A stretch of DNA of 64,000 bases from JANXSS01 sp040385645 (GTDB lineage: Bacteria > Pseudomonadota > Gammaproteobacteria > Burkholderiales > Burkholderiaceae_D): assembly GCA_040385645.1 (NCBI GenBank), contig JAZKGZ010000014.1, forward strand, positions 150,579-214,578, given 5' to 3'. Positions 34,848 through 43,201 of this stretch are shown in pieces. The stretch's first letter is position 1; the number at the start of each line of letters is the position of its first letter. The translations under genes were made by a program, and so were the position numbers. The notes beneath the pieces are model-generated. The model did no database searches and was not told where the DNA came from. It saw only the letters and a list, made by a program, of their open reading frames with translations.

Positions 34848-36563
34848 ATGGCCGCATTTGACATCAGCGTGCGTGACACGCTGAATCTGCTTGATGGCCC
34901 GTTCGAGCCCTTCGCGGCTGGCGTGTCGAACGGGCTCTACGCGTTCTGGTTGGGGTCCGGAATTTCATTCGGACGCGCGCCGAGTCTGCACATCCTCGTC
35001 GGCAAAGTTGTGGAGTTCGTACGCTCGCAAATTAACCATACGGATCCGAACTGCAAGTTCATCCGCACGCTGCGAGAGATTCTCAGCTTGGCCAGCGCTT
35101 CAACGGACGAACATGCACGCTCGAAGTTCGATCAGCCCTTTGCCAGCTGGCCGGATCAGGAGGCCATGTCTTGTCGCTTGGTCAACAACTATTCTAAGCT
35201 GCTTGGCCTCACGGTCGATGGCGAGGATATGGACTATTTGTTATGGACCGTCATCGACGTCGGCGCGACGTTCGCCGATTCTGCCATGACGCCCGACGTG
35301 GAGCATCTGTGCCTGGCGGCATTGAGTCTGGAGGGTACAACCCCTGAAATGCTCTCCGCCAACTGGGACCCCCTGATCGAAAGAGCAGTGGAAACCCTTA
35401 CGGATAGTAATGCCGCGCTCAGCCCGACGGTTGTCGCACGTCCCGCCGACCTTCAACTGCCCCGTAATAAGACCCGCCTCATCAAGTTCCACGGCTGTGC
35501 TGTCAAGGCTCAAGATGACCCAGGCCAGTACCGCCAATGGTTGGTGGCTTCACACGATCAGGTCGCCGCCTTTTGCACTCAGGCGAACAATCAAGGACTC
35601 GTGACAGCATTGACGCATATCGTCGGGAGCAAACGCACGCTTATGCTGGGCCTTTCAGCCCAGGACGCCAATATTCAGGGCATTTTCAACAAAGCGGCCA
35701 ACGAATTGAAGTGGCAGCTTGGCAATCCTCCACCGAGCTACGTGTTCTCAGAGCAAGAGCTGGGCATGGACCAGCGCTCGCTCCTGAAAAATGTTTACCA
35801 TGACCAGATTACCCCCGTGAACCTGACGTCGATCTATGAGGCGGGGCGAATCCAGGCGTACGCAAAGCGGTTGCTCACCGCGCTGCTGCTGGATGTATGG
35901 TCGAGAAAGCTGCAGGAGTTGATTTCTCTCGCTCCAGGTACGCTTCCGCCTGCGGAGCGTCAACACCTGTGCTCCGGCATCGTATCGATTCGCAACCACC
36001 TGGCAGATGTGGCGAAGCCGGAGTTCGATTTCATTGATTCGCTCCTTGCTCGCTTTGGCCGTGCCTGCAAACTGCTGCGAGACGGCCAAATCGAACACCC
36101 GAATGTCAAGTTTGAGCCAATCTCAAGTGACGTCGTGACAGCCCTCAAAGGCAACCCCGCTTTGGGTGCCCTCGGATTGCGCGAGGCCGCTGTAGCACTC
36201 GCCCTGGTGGGGATGGGTTTGAGCCGCAATCACTGGGTAGTGGCAGCCGAGTCTCTTGACAGGGCATCAGGCGTGCTGGCGGTCACAGGAAAAGGTGCAG
36301 CAGCGGCCCGCACCAAGGTGTACCTGACAGCCAGCGCGTCCGGCGCGGCGCTGCTTCACAGCGAGGGCCACCTGGTGGAGATAGAAAGCCCCATCTTGAT
36401 TCAGTCGCAGAAGCTGGCAGTGCAAATGCCCCGATCTTCAAGGGGGGCCACCGGGCGGACTGGACTCCCGAAAGCACGCGAGGTAAGCATATCGACGCTG
36501 CTGCAAACCTACGCTACCGCTGATGACCTGTACGAAGCATTCAGACAGGAGCTTGCGCTATGA
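34848..36563 (+). CDS. SIR2-domain effector of a Lamassu-type system (LmuA-like)
   Basis: 571 residues. The N-terminal SIR2-like NAD-binding domain covers residues about 30-290: FWLGSGISFGRAPSLHIL (G36-S37-G38), SANWDPLIERAV (N172), IKFHGCAVKAQDDPGQYRQWLVASHDQV (catalytic-type H215), and LMLGLSAQDANIQGIFNKA. The C-terminal 280 residues are not recognised and may contact partners. SIR2 effectors in phage defence deplete NAD+ and stop growth. The stop overlaps the next gene by ATGA. A GAGGAG site precedes the ATG. GC-rich relative to neighbours, consistent with separate acquisition. Confidence 0.82.
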   Translation: MAAFDISVRDTLNLLDGPFEPFAAGVSNGLYAFWLGSGISFGRAPSLHILVGKVVEFVRSQINHTDPNCKFIRTLREILSLASASTDEHARSKFDQPFASWPDQEAMSCRLVNNYSKLLGLTVDGEDMDYLLWTVIDVGATFADSAMTPDVEHLCLAALSLEGTTPEMLSANWDPLIERAVETLTDSNAALSPTVVARPADLQLPRNKTRLIKFHGCAVKAQDDPGQYRQWLVASHDQVAAFCTQANNQGLVTALTHIVGSKRTLMLGLSAQDANIQGIFNKAANELKWQLGNPPPSYVFSEQELGMDQRSLLKNVYHDQITPVNLTSIYEAGRIQAYAKRLLTALLLDVWSRKLQELISLAPGTLPPAERQHLCSGIVSIRNHLADVAKPEFDFIDSLLARFGRACKLLRDGQIEHPNVKFEPISSDVVTALKGNPALGALGLREAAVALALVGMGLSRNHWVVAAESLDRASGVLAVTGKGAAAARTKVYLTASASGAALLHSEGHLVEIESPILIQSQKLAVQMPRSSRGATGRTGLPKAREVSISTLLQTYATADDLYEAFRQELAL

Positions 36564-37135
36564 CTGATTCAACACCCGTGGGCCGGATCGCGGCAGCGCT
36601 CGAGGAGGCTGGGTACCAGCGAATCGCCAACGGACTCCGGGTCGGCGAGCTGAAGTTCCAGTTTCCAGCCGCGTTCGTAAAGGCGAATAGTTCGGCCGAA
36701 CTGATCGTAGTGGCCGACATCGCAAGCGAGAGCGAGACGCAACTGACACGTAAGGTCGACGGCGTGGCGCGCGCGTTGGACATCGCATCCTCTACACGGT
36801 CGCTTACCCTGGTGGTGACCGGCCCCCGTCCCAGTGCTTCCGCCCTGGAAGCTTTGGGCCGGGTATGCCGAGTCCTCCCCACCGGCACCATCACGGGGGA
36901 CGACGGCGACCAAGTCCTCAAGAACTGGCTGGCTGTGCTGTTGCCCCTGTCGTTGCCCAAGCCTGAGTCCGTGGCGGGTAACTCCTTGGCCCGCATCCAT
37001 GTCGCCGCGCAAAGCCTGGACGAGACCACTAGGAGGCTGATCGATGTTGCCTCTTTAGGGGAGGGCGCCGTCAGCAGGGAACTGTACTCGATCATCGACG
37101 CCGCTGCCGTCCAAGCCAAGGAGAAGACCATATGA
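36560..37135 (+). CDS. Middle component of the ABC three-component system (LmuC-like)
   Basis: 191 residues (MTDSTPVGRIAAALEEAGYQRIANGLRVGELKFQFPAAFVKANSSAELIVVADI). An alpha/beta N-terminal part is followed by a helical tail. Its ATG overlaps the SIR2 stop and its stop overlaps the ATPase start, both as ATGA, so the three proteins are made together. A small middle protein between effector and SMC-like ATPase is the hallmark of ABC-3C/Lamassu operons. No catalytic motif is visible. The role is assigned from position and size, not from a recognised domain. Confidence 0.68.
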   Translation: MTDSTPVGRIAAALEEAGYQRIANGLRVGELKFQFPAAFVKANSSAELIVVADIASESETQLTRKVDGVARALDIASSTRSLTLVVTGPRPSASALEALGRVCRVLPTGTITGDDGDQVLKNWLAVLLPLSLPKPESVAGNSLARIHVAAQSLDETTRRLIDVASLGEGAVSRELYSIIDAAAVQAKEKTI

Positions 37136-39561
37136 CGCCGCGCATCGCGTCCCTCATAGCTACCGACTTTCGCAGTCTTCGTGGGACCGTCACAATCCCT
37201 ATGGACAGCCCTGTCGTGCTGATCCATGGCCGCAATGGCGCTGGCAAAACCAGCTTGTTGACGGCAATGGAACTTGGCCTGACCGGCCACCTAGCATCCT
37301 TATCTCGGCTGGACTCGCAGCTTCGGGAGCATCTAGTTCATAAGGAGGCGGTGTCCAAGATCGCATCGGTGTCGATCGGCGTTCACGGGCTAGGTGTCGA
37401 GTTTCCTGCAGGGAATTTCAAAATCCATGGCAGCAAGTTCGCCGGCAAGGCCGCGCTCGATCCTGTCCTGACAAAGCACTTCTCGGAGCGTTGCTACCTC
37501 GCGCAATCCACACTGACGAGGCTGCTAGAGTTCTACGAGGACAAATCAACGAATGGCACGGAACTGACGCGATTCGTCAAGGAGCTGCTCGGGCTGGATG
37601 CACTGGATGCCCTCATTGACGGCCTGCACGACGCTGGGGATGTTCGTCGGCTTCGTGGTAATGCCGTGAGCTTCTGGGACATGCGTGAGCAACTCCCGAG
37701 TTTGGATGATGAATTGAGCCGCCTGGCAAAAGAGATCACCTCCGCCGAGGGGCAGGCAAAGCAGCTCACACAGTCGGCACGGGAGCGATTAACATCATAT
37801 TGGCCAGACGTTGCCAATCTCTCGGCGCAGGCGATGCTTGACGTGTTGAACAAGCAGTCACAAGAGCCGGAGCAACAACGCTTGACCCAGCTCCGACGAG
37901 AGATCAACGACACGGTCTCGCAGAGCCAGAAGGGGGAATCCGCCGTGGCTGCCGACCGGCGCTCTATCGTCGAAACGGCCGCCGTCGCCGCAGACGCAGC
38001 ACTACGCAGTTGGCTGGGCACCAGCGGCCAGCGCATGACAGAGCTGTTCGAAAAGCTCGGCGGCTACTTCTCTGATCTGCCGTCCCCCATTCAGAACCGC
38101 CCTGAGTACGCTCGTGCCTACGCCCATCGGGCGGTTTCCAAGGAGGTGGCGCGATGCCAGCAGGTTCAAGCTAAGGATCAAACAGCGCAACAGCAGGTTT
38201 CGACGCTTCAGACTGACCGGCAAGGCCTCGCCACGCGGCTGGAAGAGATCGACAAACAGATCGTGCAGCATTCGCGCGAGGCCGGCCAGTTTGCGCAGGC
38301 GCTTTCAGCCCTGGTGCCGCATGCGCACACTGAAGAATGTCCCGTCTGTAGTCGGGACTTCCGTGAGATTTCGTCTTCGCCGCTGCTGGGTCATCTCACG
38401 GCTCGAATCGCGTCCCTAACTCAATCGGCTGGCCTGCTCTCAGCGTTGTCGCAAGAGCGGGCAAACACTGGGAACGCGGTCGCGGCCCGAGACCGAGAGA
38501 TTAATGTCGCTCAGGCGCAAGTTCACACGGCCGAAGCGAGAACTGAGTACGGGCAAAGGCTCACAACCCTTGAGCAGGCCTTGCAGGATTTGGCGTCCCT
38601 GGAAGGGGAAGCTAAGGCTGGCGAAACACTGTTCGGGCAAGCTGCCAACGCTGCGCAAGCTCTGGCATCAATGCGCGCCGTCGATCAGCAATCAACAGCC
38701 ATTCGAGATACTGCTGGTCGGTACGCCACGATGCTCTCCGTCGATCCCATCGGTGCCGGCGAGTCTTTGCAAGCGGCGCTGCAGCGGTTCCTGGCTGAGG
38801 TGACTGCTCGGTTGGAGCAGCTTACGGCGAAAGAGTCGGCACGCCGCGATGGCCAGGCGGCGCTGCGGGAACTTCTGCTGAAGCAGCAAAACATTGAAGC
38901 TATCAAAGCGCGGCAGTTGGAGCGGAGAACTACTCGTCGAGGTCTACAAGCTGCTAAGGAAGCGGGGGACCGCACCATCGAACAGGCGCGTGAGCTTCTC
39001 AAACTTGCTCAGGTCGAGCGTTCCCGCGTTGTGGGCCAGGTGTTTAATGATTCGTTGAATGCGACATGGCGAGACCTCTTCGTCCGCCTGGCACCGGACG
39101 AGCCTTTTATCCCCGCCTTTGCTTTGCCCCAGGCGACAAAGGGTGGAATCGAAGCGAGCTTGGAGACTTTCTACCGAGATGGCAGTAAAGGCGGAAATCC
39201 AAGGGCAATGCTCAGTGCCGGGAATCTCAACACGGCCGCGCTAACGCTGTTTTTCGCACTCCATCTGTCCATGAAGCCGCAGCTGCCATGGCTGATCATC
39301 GACGACCCGGTGCAAAGCATGGACGAGGTTCACATTTCGCAGTTCGCTGCTTTGTTGCGAACACTCTCGAAGCAGCATGGCCGTCAGGTCATCATCGCCG
39401 TGCACGAGAAGCCGCTCTTCGACTACCTGTGCCTGGAACTCAGCCCAGCGTTCGATGGCGACCGACTGATCACAGTAGAGTTAGGACGCGCGGCCAATGG
39501 CGAGTCGGTGGCAAATACTACAGTTAGAGACTGGAAGCAGGATTTGGCGATTGCAGCGTAG
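37132..39561 (+). CDS. SMC/Rad50-like ATPase with zinc hook (LmuB-like)
   Basis: 809 residues. Walker A is GRNGAGKT (residues 33-40) after an N-terminal FRSLRG segment. Long coiled-coil regions flank a zinc-hook CPVC at 403-406 (TEECPVCSRDF). The ABC signature is LSAGNLNTAALTLFFALH (from about 694), and Walker B is WLIIDDPVQSMDE (D724) with a following H-loop IIAVHEKPLFDYL. In Lamassu systems the SMC-like protein detects DNA ends or intermediates of invading DNA and licenses the effector. Third gene of the coupled operon. Confidence 0.88.
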   Translation: MTPRIASLIATDFRSLRGTVTIPMDSPVVLIHGRNGAGKTSLLTAMELGLTGHLASLSRLDSQLREHLVHKEAVSKIASVSIGVHGLGVEFPAGNFKIHGSKFAGKAALDPVLTKHFSERCYLAQSTLTRLLEFYEDKSTNGTELTRFVKELLGLDALDALIDGLHDAGDVRRLRGNAVSFWDMREQLPSLDDELSRLAKEITSAEGQAKQLTQSARERLTSYWPDVANLSAQAMLDVLNKQSQEPEQQRLTQLRREINDTVSQSQKGESAVAADRRSIVETAAVAADAALRSWLGTSGQRMTELFEKLGGYFSDLPSPIQNRPEYARAYAHRAVSKEVARCQQVQAKDQTAQQQVSTLQTDRQGLATRLEEIDKQIVQHSREAGQFAQALSALVPHAHTEECPVCSRDFREISSSPLLGHLTARIASLTQSAGLLSALSQERANTGNAVAARDREINVAQAQVHTAEARTEYGQRLTTLEQALQDLASLEGEAKAGETLFGQAANAAQALASMRAVDQQSTAIRDTAGRYATMLSVDPIGAGESLQAALQRFLAEVTARLEQLTAKESARRDGQAALRELLLKQQNIEAIKARQLERRTTRRGLQAAKEAGDRTIEQARELLKLAQVERSRVVGQVFNDSLNATWRDLFVRLAPDEPFIPAFALPQATKGGIEASLETFYRDGSKGGNPRAMLSAGNLNTAALTLFFALHLSMKPQLPWLIIDDPVQSMDEVHISQFAALLRTLSKQHGRQVIIAVHEKPLFDYLCLELSPAFDGDRLITVELGRAANGESVANTTVRDWKQDLAIAA

Positions 39562-39935
39562 ACGTTCGTACTCGCTCTAGACGGCCCTTAACCTGGACCG
39601 GCCGAGTGGTTGGGACGAGGTCTTCAGCTCCGCTGCGGCTATCCGGGCTTTAGCGGCGAACGACCGGTCTCAGCCAGTTTGGCGAAGGGATGCACCTGGC
39701 AGTATCCCGTCTTTAATCGAATCTTAAGTTGGGATCAAATCTGGTAGTGGTTGGCAGGTCCTGTCTGGTTTTCTATACATGGTGCCATGGGAAAATGTGG
39801 TCACGCACCCACCCTCCAAAGGGTCATCCTCTCAATTTTGGCTCTGAGAAAAAAGTTCTTTTAGAATTTCTGAAGATAGATGAAATAAGAAAACATAACC
39901 TCCAGGGCGGCCGAGTTGAAGCATGCAACACCACA
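39562..39935. other. Intergenic region with a partial repeat
   Basis: About 370 bases without a gene. Bases near 39715-39790 (aagttgggatcaaatctggtagtgg, then ggcaggtc and tctggttttcta) resemble 26400-26475 at moderate identity, a decayed repeat. This suggests the duplicated block once extended further left of the two umuDC copies. Confidence 0.45.
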
Positions 39936-40265
39936 TTAGGTTCGAGCAGAAAGTTTTTGACACATTTCAACCAACCATTCGCGCACCCATCCACGGTCTT
40001 CCTCATTTAATTTAGTTAACGCCGCCGCTATGTCAATGGCTTGGTCTAACGGTCGCGCAGAACCAGCGCGCACTAATGTGTCCAGTGGCACATTGAAAAG
40101 ATCTGCAAGATCTATTAATCGAAGTAAGGGCGGAAGTGTCGCCCCCCGCTCGAATCTAGATATTGTTTCCTGCTCCACGCTGATGAATTCGGCCACCTGC
40201 TCTTGGGTCAGATTCCTGGCAAGCCGTTCTTTGGCTAATGCTTTGCCAATGCGTTTTGCAAACAT
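39936..40265 (-). CDS. XRE-family transcriptional regulator
   Basis: About 109 residues from the ATG at 40265, close behind an AGGAG site; upstream in-frame ATGs exist without better support. The helix-turn-helix is RIGKALAKERLARNLTQEQVAEFISVEQETISRFERGATLPPLLRLIDLADLFNVPLDTLV. Such single-domain Cro/CI-type repressors often control island genes. Divergent from the next gene. Confidence 0.82.
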   Translation of the reverse strand: MFAKRIGKALAKERLARNLTQEQVAEFISVEQETISRFERGATLPPLLRLIDLADLFNVPLDTLVRAGSARPLDQAIDIAAALTKLNEEDRGWVREWLVEMCQKLSART

Positions 40266-40477
40266 ATTCTCCTGCCGAGCTGTTACCATTTTCCACATTC
40301 CATGTCTTGTAACCACATGAATGGTGGTGCGTCCGGAATTTTCTGGTAACATCAAAAAATGTGGCAAAACCATACAGAAAAAATATTTCTGACGCATTTT
40401 CTGTGAACCGATAAACATTACGCTTGGCAACGCATGCCGCAAGAGCTGCCAGTTTTACTGCTTAAATTAAAAATAAA

Positions 40478-41092
40478 ATGGCTGGAACCATAAAAACGAT
40501 TGGGACTGCATTGCTCGGCACGTTTGCTATTCCAGTTGCTGGACTAGCAGGGATTGGAGCGGTAGGAGCACTGCTAGGATTGATTTTTTCCGCACAAAAT
40601 AGAACAAGTGGCGTTTTTCTGTTTTTCGTATGCTCTGCTTCGATTTGCTTCTTCGCTATACGGCTCCTAATTGGCTTTCAAAAGAAAGCGCAAAGGCTCG
40701 TCGTAGATATCAATCATCGAACTGGACTAAACCTAAATTCAGCAGATATGCTGGGTTTTCCAAGTCCAGCTTTTCTTGTTTTCGATAAACAAAATCGTAA
40801 ATTTGCGATGTGCAATAGCAGTACCGGCGACTTTCAACTTTACGAACTTTCGTACTTGCTGTCATGGAATTATGAATGGCGTAATGTGACTAACATGGAG
40901 ATTTCGGGCCAGGGTAATCGGATACCAGGTACCCAAATGCATGCGCCAGCTTTCGAACGTGTCGAGCGGCGACAGGGTTTTACGCTGATCCTTGAAGTGG
41001 CGAACGAACATAGTCCGATATTGAAATTTCCCATGAGTGAACGCGCAGCAAAAGTGTGGTGTGCAAAATTGAGCGCGATAGTTAATGGCTAG
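40478..41092 (+). CDS. Membrane-anchored hypothetical protein
   Basis: 204 residues. Two N-terminal membrane helices (IPVAGLAGIGAVGALLGLIFSA, GVFLFFVCSASICFFAIRLLIGF) precede a soluble domain with PH-like features (AFLVFDKQNRKFAMCNSSTGDFQLYELSYLLSWNYEW, then LKFPMSERAAKVWCAKLSAIV). It resembles DUF4755-type proteins, but I am not certain. No clear ribosome site. Confidence 0.55.
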   Translation: MAGTIKTIGTALLGTFAIPVAGLAGIGAVGALLGLIFSAQNRTSGVFLFFVCSASICFFAIRLLIGFQKKAQRLVVDINHRTGLNLNSADMLGFPSPAFLVFDKQNRKFAMCNSSTGDFQLYELSYLLSWNYEWRNVTNMEISGQGNRIPGTQMHAPAFERVERRQGFTLILEVANEHSPILKFPMSERAAKVWCAKLSAIVNG

Positions 41093-41160
41093 CGATTGAA
41101 TGCCGTCAATCACTGCACAGTGCCAATATTGCGAAATCGGAGAATTGCTGGGGAAGAAAT

Positions 41161-41403
41161 ATGAAAACGGCTGAAGAGTTACGACGTGTATCTGAGGTAC
41201 TACGCTTGCAATGCGTCGACACCGTCACAAAGTTTGTGTACAAACATCCCGATCTCCCAGCCCAAGCGGTGATGATTAGTCTCGGAGAATTGCTGATTCA
41301 ATTTTCTGTATCTCAAGTTGGTAAGGCGGATACCCTAAATTTGTTAGCAGCTTTGCAGGAAACGGTTCATCATTTCGGTGATCGGCTAGTATCGCAACAC
41401 TGA
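41161..41403 (+). CDS. Small hypothetical protein
   Basis: 80 residues, helical (MKTAEELRRVSEVLRLQCVDTVTKFVYKHPDLPAQAVMISLGELLIQF), with a GGGGAAG site upstream. No family recognised. Confidence 0.5.
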   Translation: MKTAEELRRVSEVLRLQCVDTVTKFVYKHPDLPAQAVMISLGELLIQFSVSQVGKADTLNLLAALQETVHHFGDRLVSQH

Positions 41404-41498
41404 AATTCCAAGCATCAGTCCATTCCTAATGCGGTGGGGCTTAGTGAATTAGGGAACTGCTGTCCTAATTACGCTTTGTAGGCAAGTGCAGACTGGTC

Positions 41499-41717
41499 AT
41501 GTGCGTGGAAAAAGCCGTGCGCGGCGAACAGCTGCTGCTGGCCGGGATTTAGTTCAACCCGGAGTAGTTCGATCCACTAGGCCCCTGCGACAATGTGGAA
41601 GGTTCAATGAGCGACTACGTTGTGATGCAGTCGCCCTATCGGCTGGTAGATGTGGCGTTGACGCAGAAGCGGACAACAGCGACCAGGCTAGACGATAGGG
41701 CATGCCCTTTGAACTAA
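41499..41717 (+). pseudogene. Possible ORF remnant with two in-frame stops
   Basis: The frame from the ATG at 41499 reads MCVEKAVRGEQLLLAGI, stop (41550), FNPE, stop (41565), then FDPLGPCDNVEGSMSDYVVMQSPYRLVDVALTQKRTT. The composition of the latter part looks protein-like. No family recognised; it may be chance. Confidence 0.25.
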
Positions 41718-41803
41718 TCAGAGGCACCGCCCCGCATCGACTGGCAAGCCGTGTCGGCAAGCGAATCGGCCTTCCTGCGTTCGTTTGGTATAGAAGATAA
41801 GCC

Positions 41804-42256
41804 ATGATCCTATTTCTCGACTTCGACGGCGTGCTGCACCCGGAAAATTGCATTCCGTCAGACTATTTTGTTCATCAAAATACGCTTGCTTACGTGTTAC
41901 GTACTTTTAAAAATTTGGACCTGGTGATCTCTAGCACTTGGCGGGCCAAACGAAATTTAAATAATCTCCGCGCACTTTTTTTGCCAACTATTTCGCAGCA
42001 GATCGTGGGTGTCACTCCACTATATTCACAGCTAGGGGACAGTGTTCCAGAAACTCTTTTGGGGTACGAAAGGGAAGCTGAGTGTGTCGCCTGGTTACGT
42101 CAAAATAACCGCTTAACTGAGCAGTGGCTTGCACTAGATGACCGTGCATGGAATTTTCGCCCCTTTTGCAAAAATTTGTTTTTGCTTGATGGCAGGGTGG
42201 GACTTAATACTAAAAAGGCACAAGATCTGCTTTTTCGACTTGGTGGCAACGCATGA
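41804..42256 (+). CDS. HAD-superfamily domain protein
   Basis: 150 residues. Motif I is MILFLDFDGVLHP, motif II is in LDLVISSTWR, and an acidic motif near the end (LALDDRAWNF) completes a compact HAD hydrolase core. Related single-domain HAD proteins occur with RNA-repair or defence genes. Substrate unknown. It lies just upstream of the second SOS cassette. Confidence 0.72.
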   Translation: MILFLDFDGVLHPENCIPSDYFVHQNTLAYVLRTFKNLDLVISSTWRAKRNLNNLRALFLPTISQQIVGVTPLYSQLGDSVPETLLGYEREAECVAWLRQNNRLTEQWLALDDRAWNFRPFCKNLFLLDGRVGLNTKKAQDLLFRLGGNA

Positions 42257-42332
42257 TCACCATCGAATTTTTTGTATGGATAAATCACAGGGCAGCAAAT
42301 ATAGACCTGCTGTAAGATGTTGCAATTTCGAC

Positions 42333-42608
42333 ATGAATAACACTATTGTGTTTCCTATTGGAAGCGAAATTCTCCACCATGATGAATTGTGCAAACTCAC
42401 AGGAAAAATGCCTGGCAAGCACCAGATCGCTTGGCTAACCGAGAATGGTTGGAAATTCCATCTGAGCGCATTGGGGTCGCCAATTGTCGGCACTTGGTAC
42501 GCCCGGATAAAATTGGCCGGCATTGAGCCTTCTGATCTTTCAGCAAGCGGCTTGACCGATCGAGCTACTTTGGTAAAAGAAAACGAACTGTTTCATGTGA
42601 ACAATTGA
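42333..42608 (+). CDS. DUF4224-like protein, copy 2
   Basis: 91 residues (MNNTIVFPIGSEILHHDELCKLTGKMPGKHQIAWLTENGWKFHLSALGSP), closely matching copy 1 at 26620. The frame is open 65 codons upstream, but the duplication boundary supports the ATG at 42333. It sits directly before a LexA box and umuDC, so the three genes form a conserved cassette. Function unknown. Confidence 0.75.
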   Translation: MNNTIVFPIGSEILHHDELCKLTGKMPGKHQIAWLTENGWKFHLSALGSPIVGTWYARIKLAGIEPSDLSASGLTDRATLVKENELFHVNN

Positions 42609-42653
42609 ATAAGTTGCAAAATTTTCGTAGTCAAAATTTTCAAGGCAAAGATA

Positions 42654-42673
42654 TACTGTGTTTAATTACAGTA
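42654..42673. promoter_or_regulatory. LexA (SOS) box, copy 2
   Basis: TACTGTGTTTAATTACAGTA fits CTGT-N8-ACAG. It lies 20 bp before the umuD start, so umuDC should be repressed by LexA and induced by DNA damage. Confidence 0.92.
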
Positions 42674-42692
42674 TTTCTCTTGAGAATTTATT

Positions 42693-43166
42693 ATGTTGCG
42701 TCCCAATCTTCTGCCAGCCGATGTCCTTCCGTCAAGTAGTCATTACCTGTGGCCAGCAGCTGACGACCCAGCTCACTGTGTCCGGCCGCTGTTCTGTATG
42801 CCCGTGCCGGCCGGCTTTCCTTCACCAGCTGGCGACTATGTTGAAAAAGGGTTGGATCTAAACGCTTATCTGATTCGTAACAAAACCACCACTTACTTCT
42901 TTCTCGTGAGTGGTAACAGCATGGATCTCGCTAACATTCACGACGGCGATACCATCGTCGTCGACCGCTCGATCGACCCCAAGCATGGGCATGTGGTGCT
43001 TGCCGTTGTGAACGACGATTACACGGTTAAGCGGCTGTACCGAAAAGATGGCGTCCTTGAGCTTCGCCCCGAAAATCCTGCTTTTAAATCGATCCAGTTT
43101 GCTGAGGGCGAAGAGCTGCAGGTTTGGGGGGTCGTCATTGGCAGCATCAGGCGGTTTCTCTCGTGA
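42693..43166 (+). CDS. umuD: UmuD-type SOS mutagenesis protein
   Basis: 157 residues. Predicted self-cleavage A40-G41 (PVPA|GFPSPAGDYVE), catalytic serine S76 (SGNSMDLANIHDGD) and lysine K113 (DDYTVKRLY), the LexA-like peptidase dyad. RecA-stimulated cleavage gives UmuD', which joins UmuC as DNA polymerase V. Directly behind a LexA box and 35 bp before umuC. Confidence 0.93.
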   Translation: MLRPNLLPADVLPSSSHYLWPAADDPAHCVRPLFCMPVPAGFPSPAGDYVEKGLDLNAYLIRNKTTTYFFLVSGNSMDLANIHDGDTIVVDRSIDPKHGHVVLAVVNDDYTVKRLYRKDGVLELRPENPAFKSIQFAEGEELQVWGVVIGSIRRFLS

Positions 43167-43201
43167 CAATCGCTCCGGATCTGGCCAGTTGATCGTCAAC
43201 G

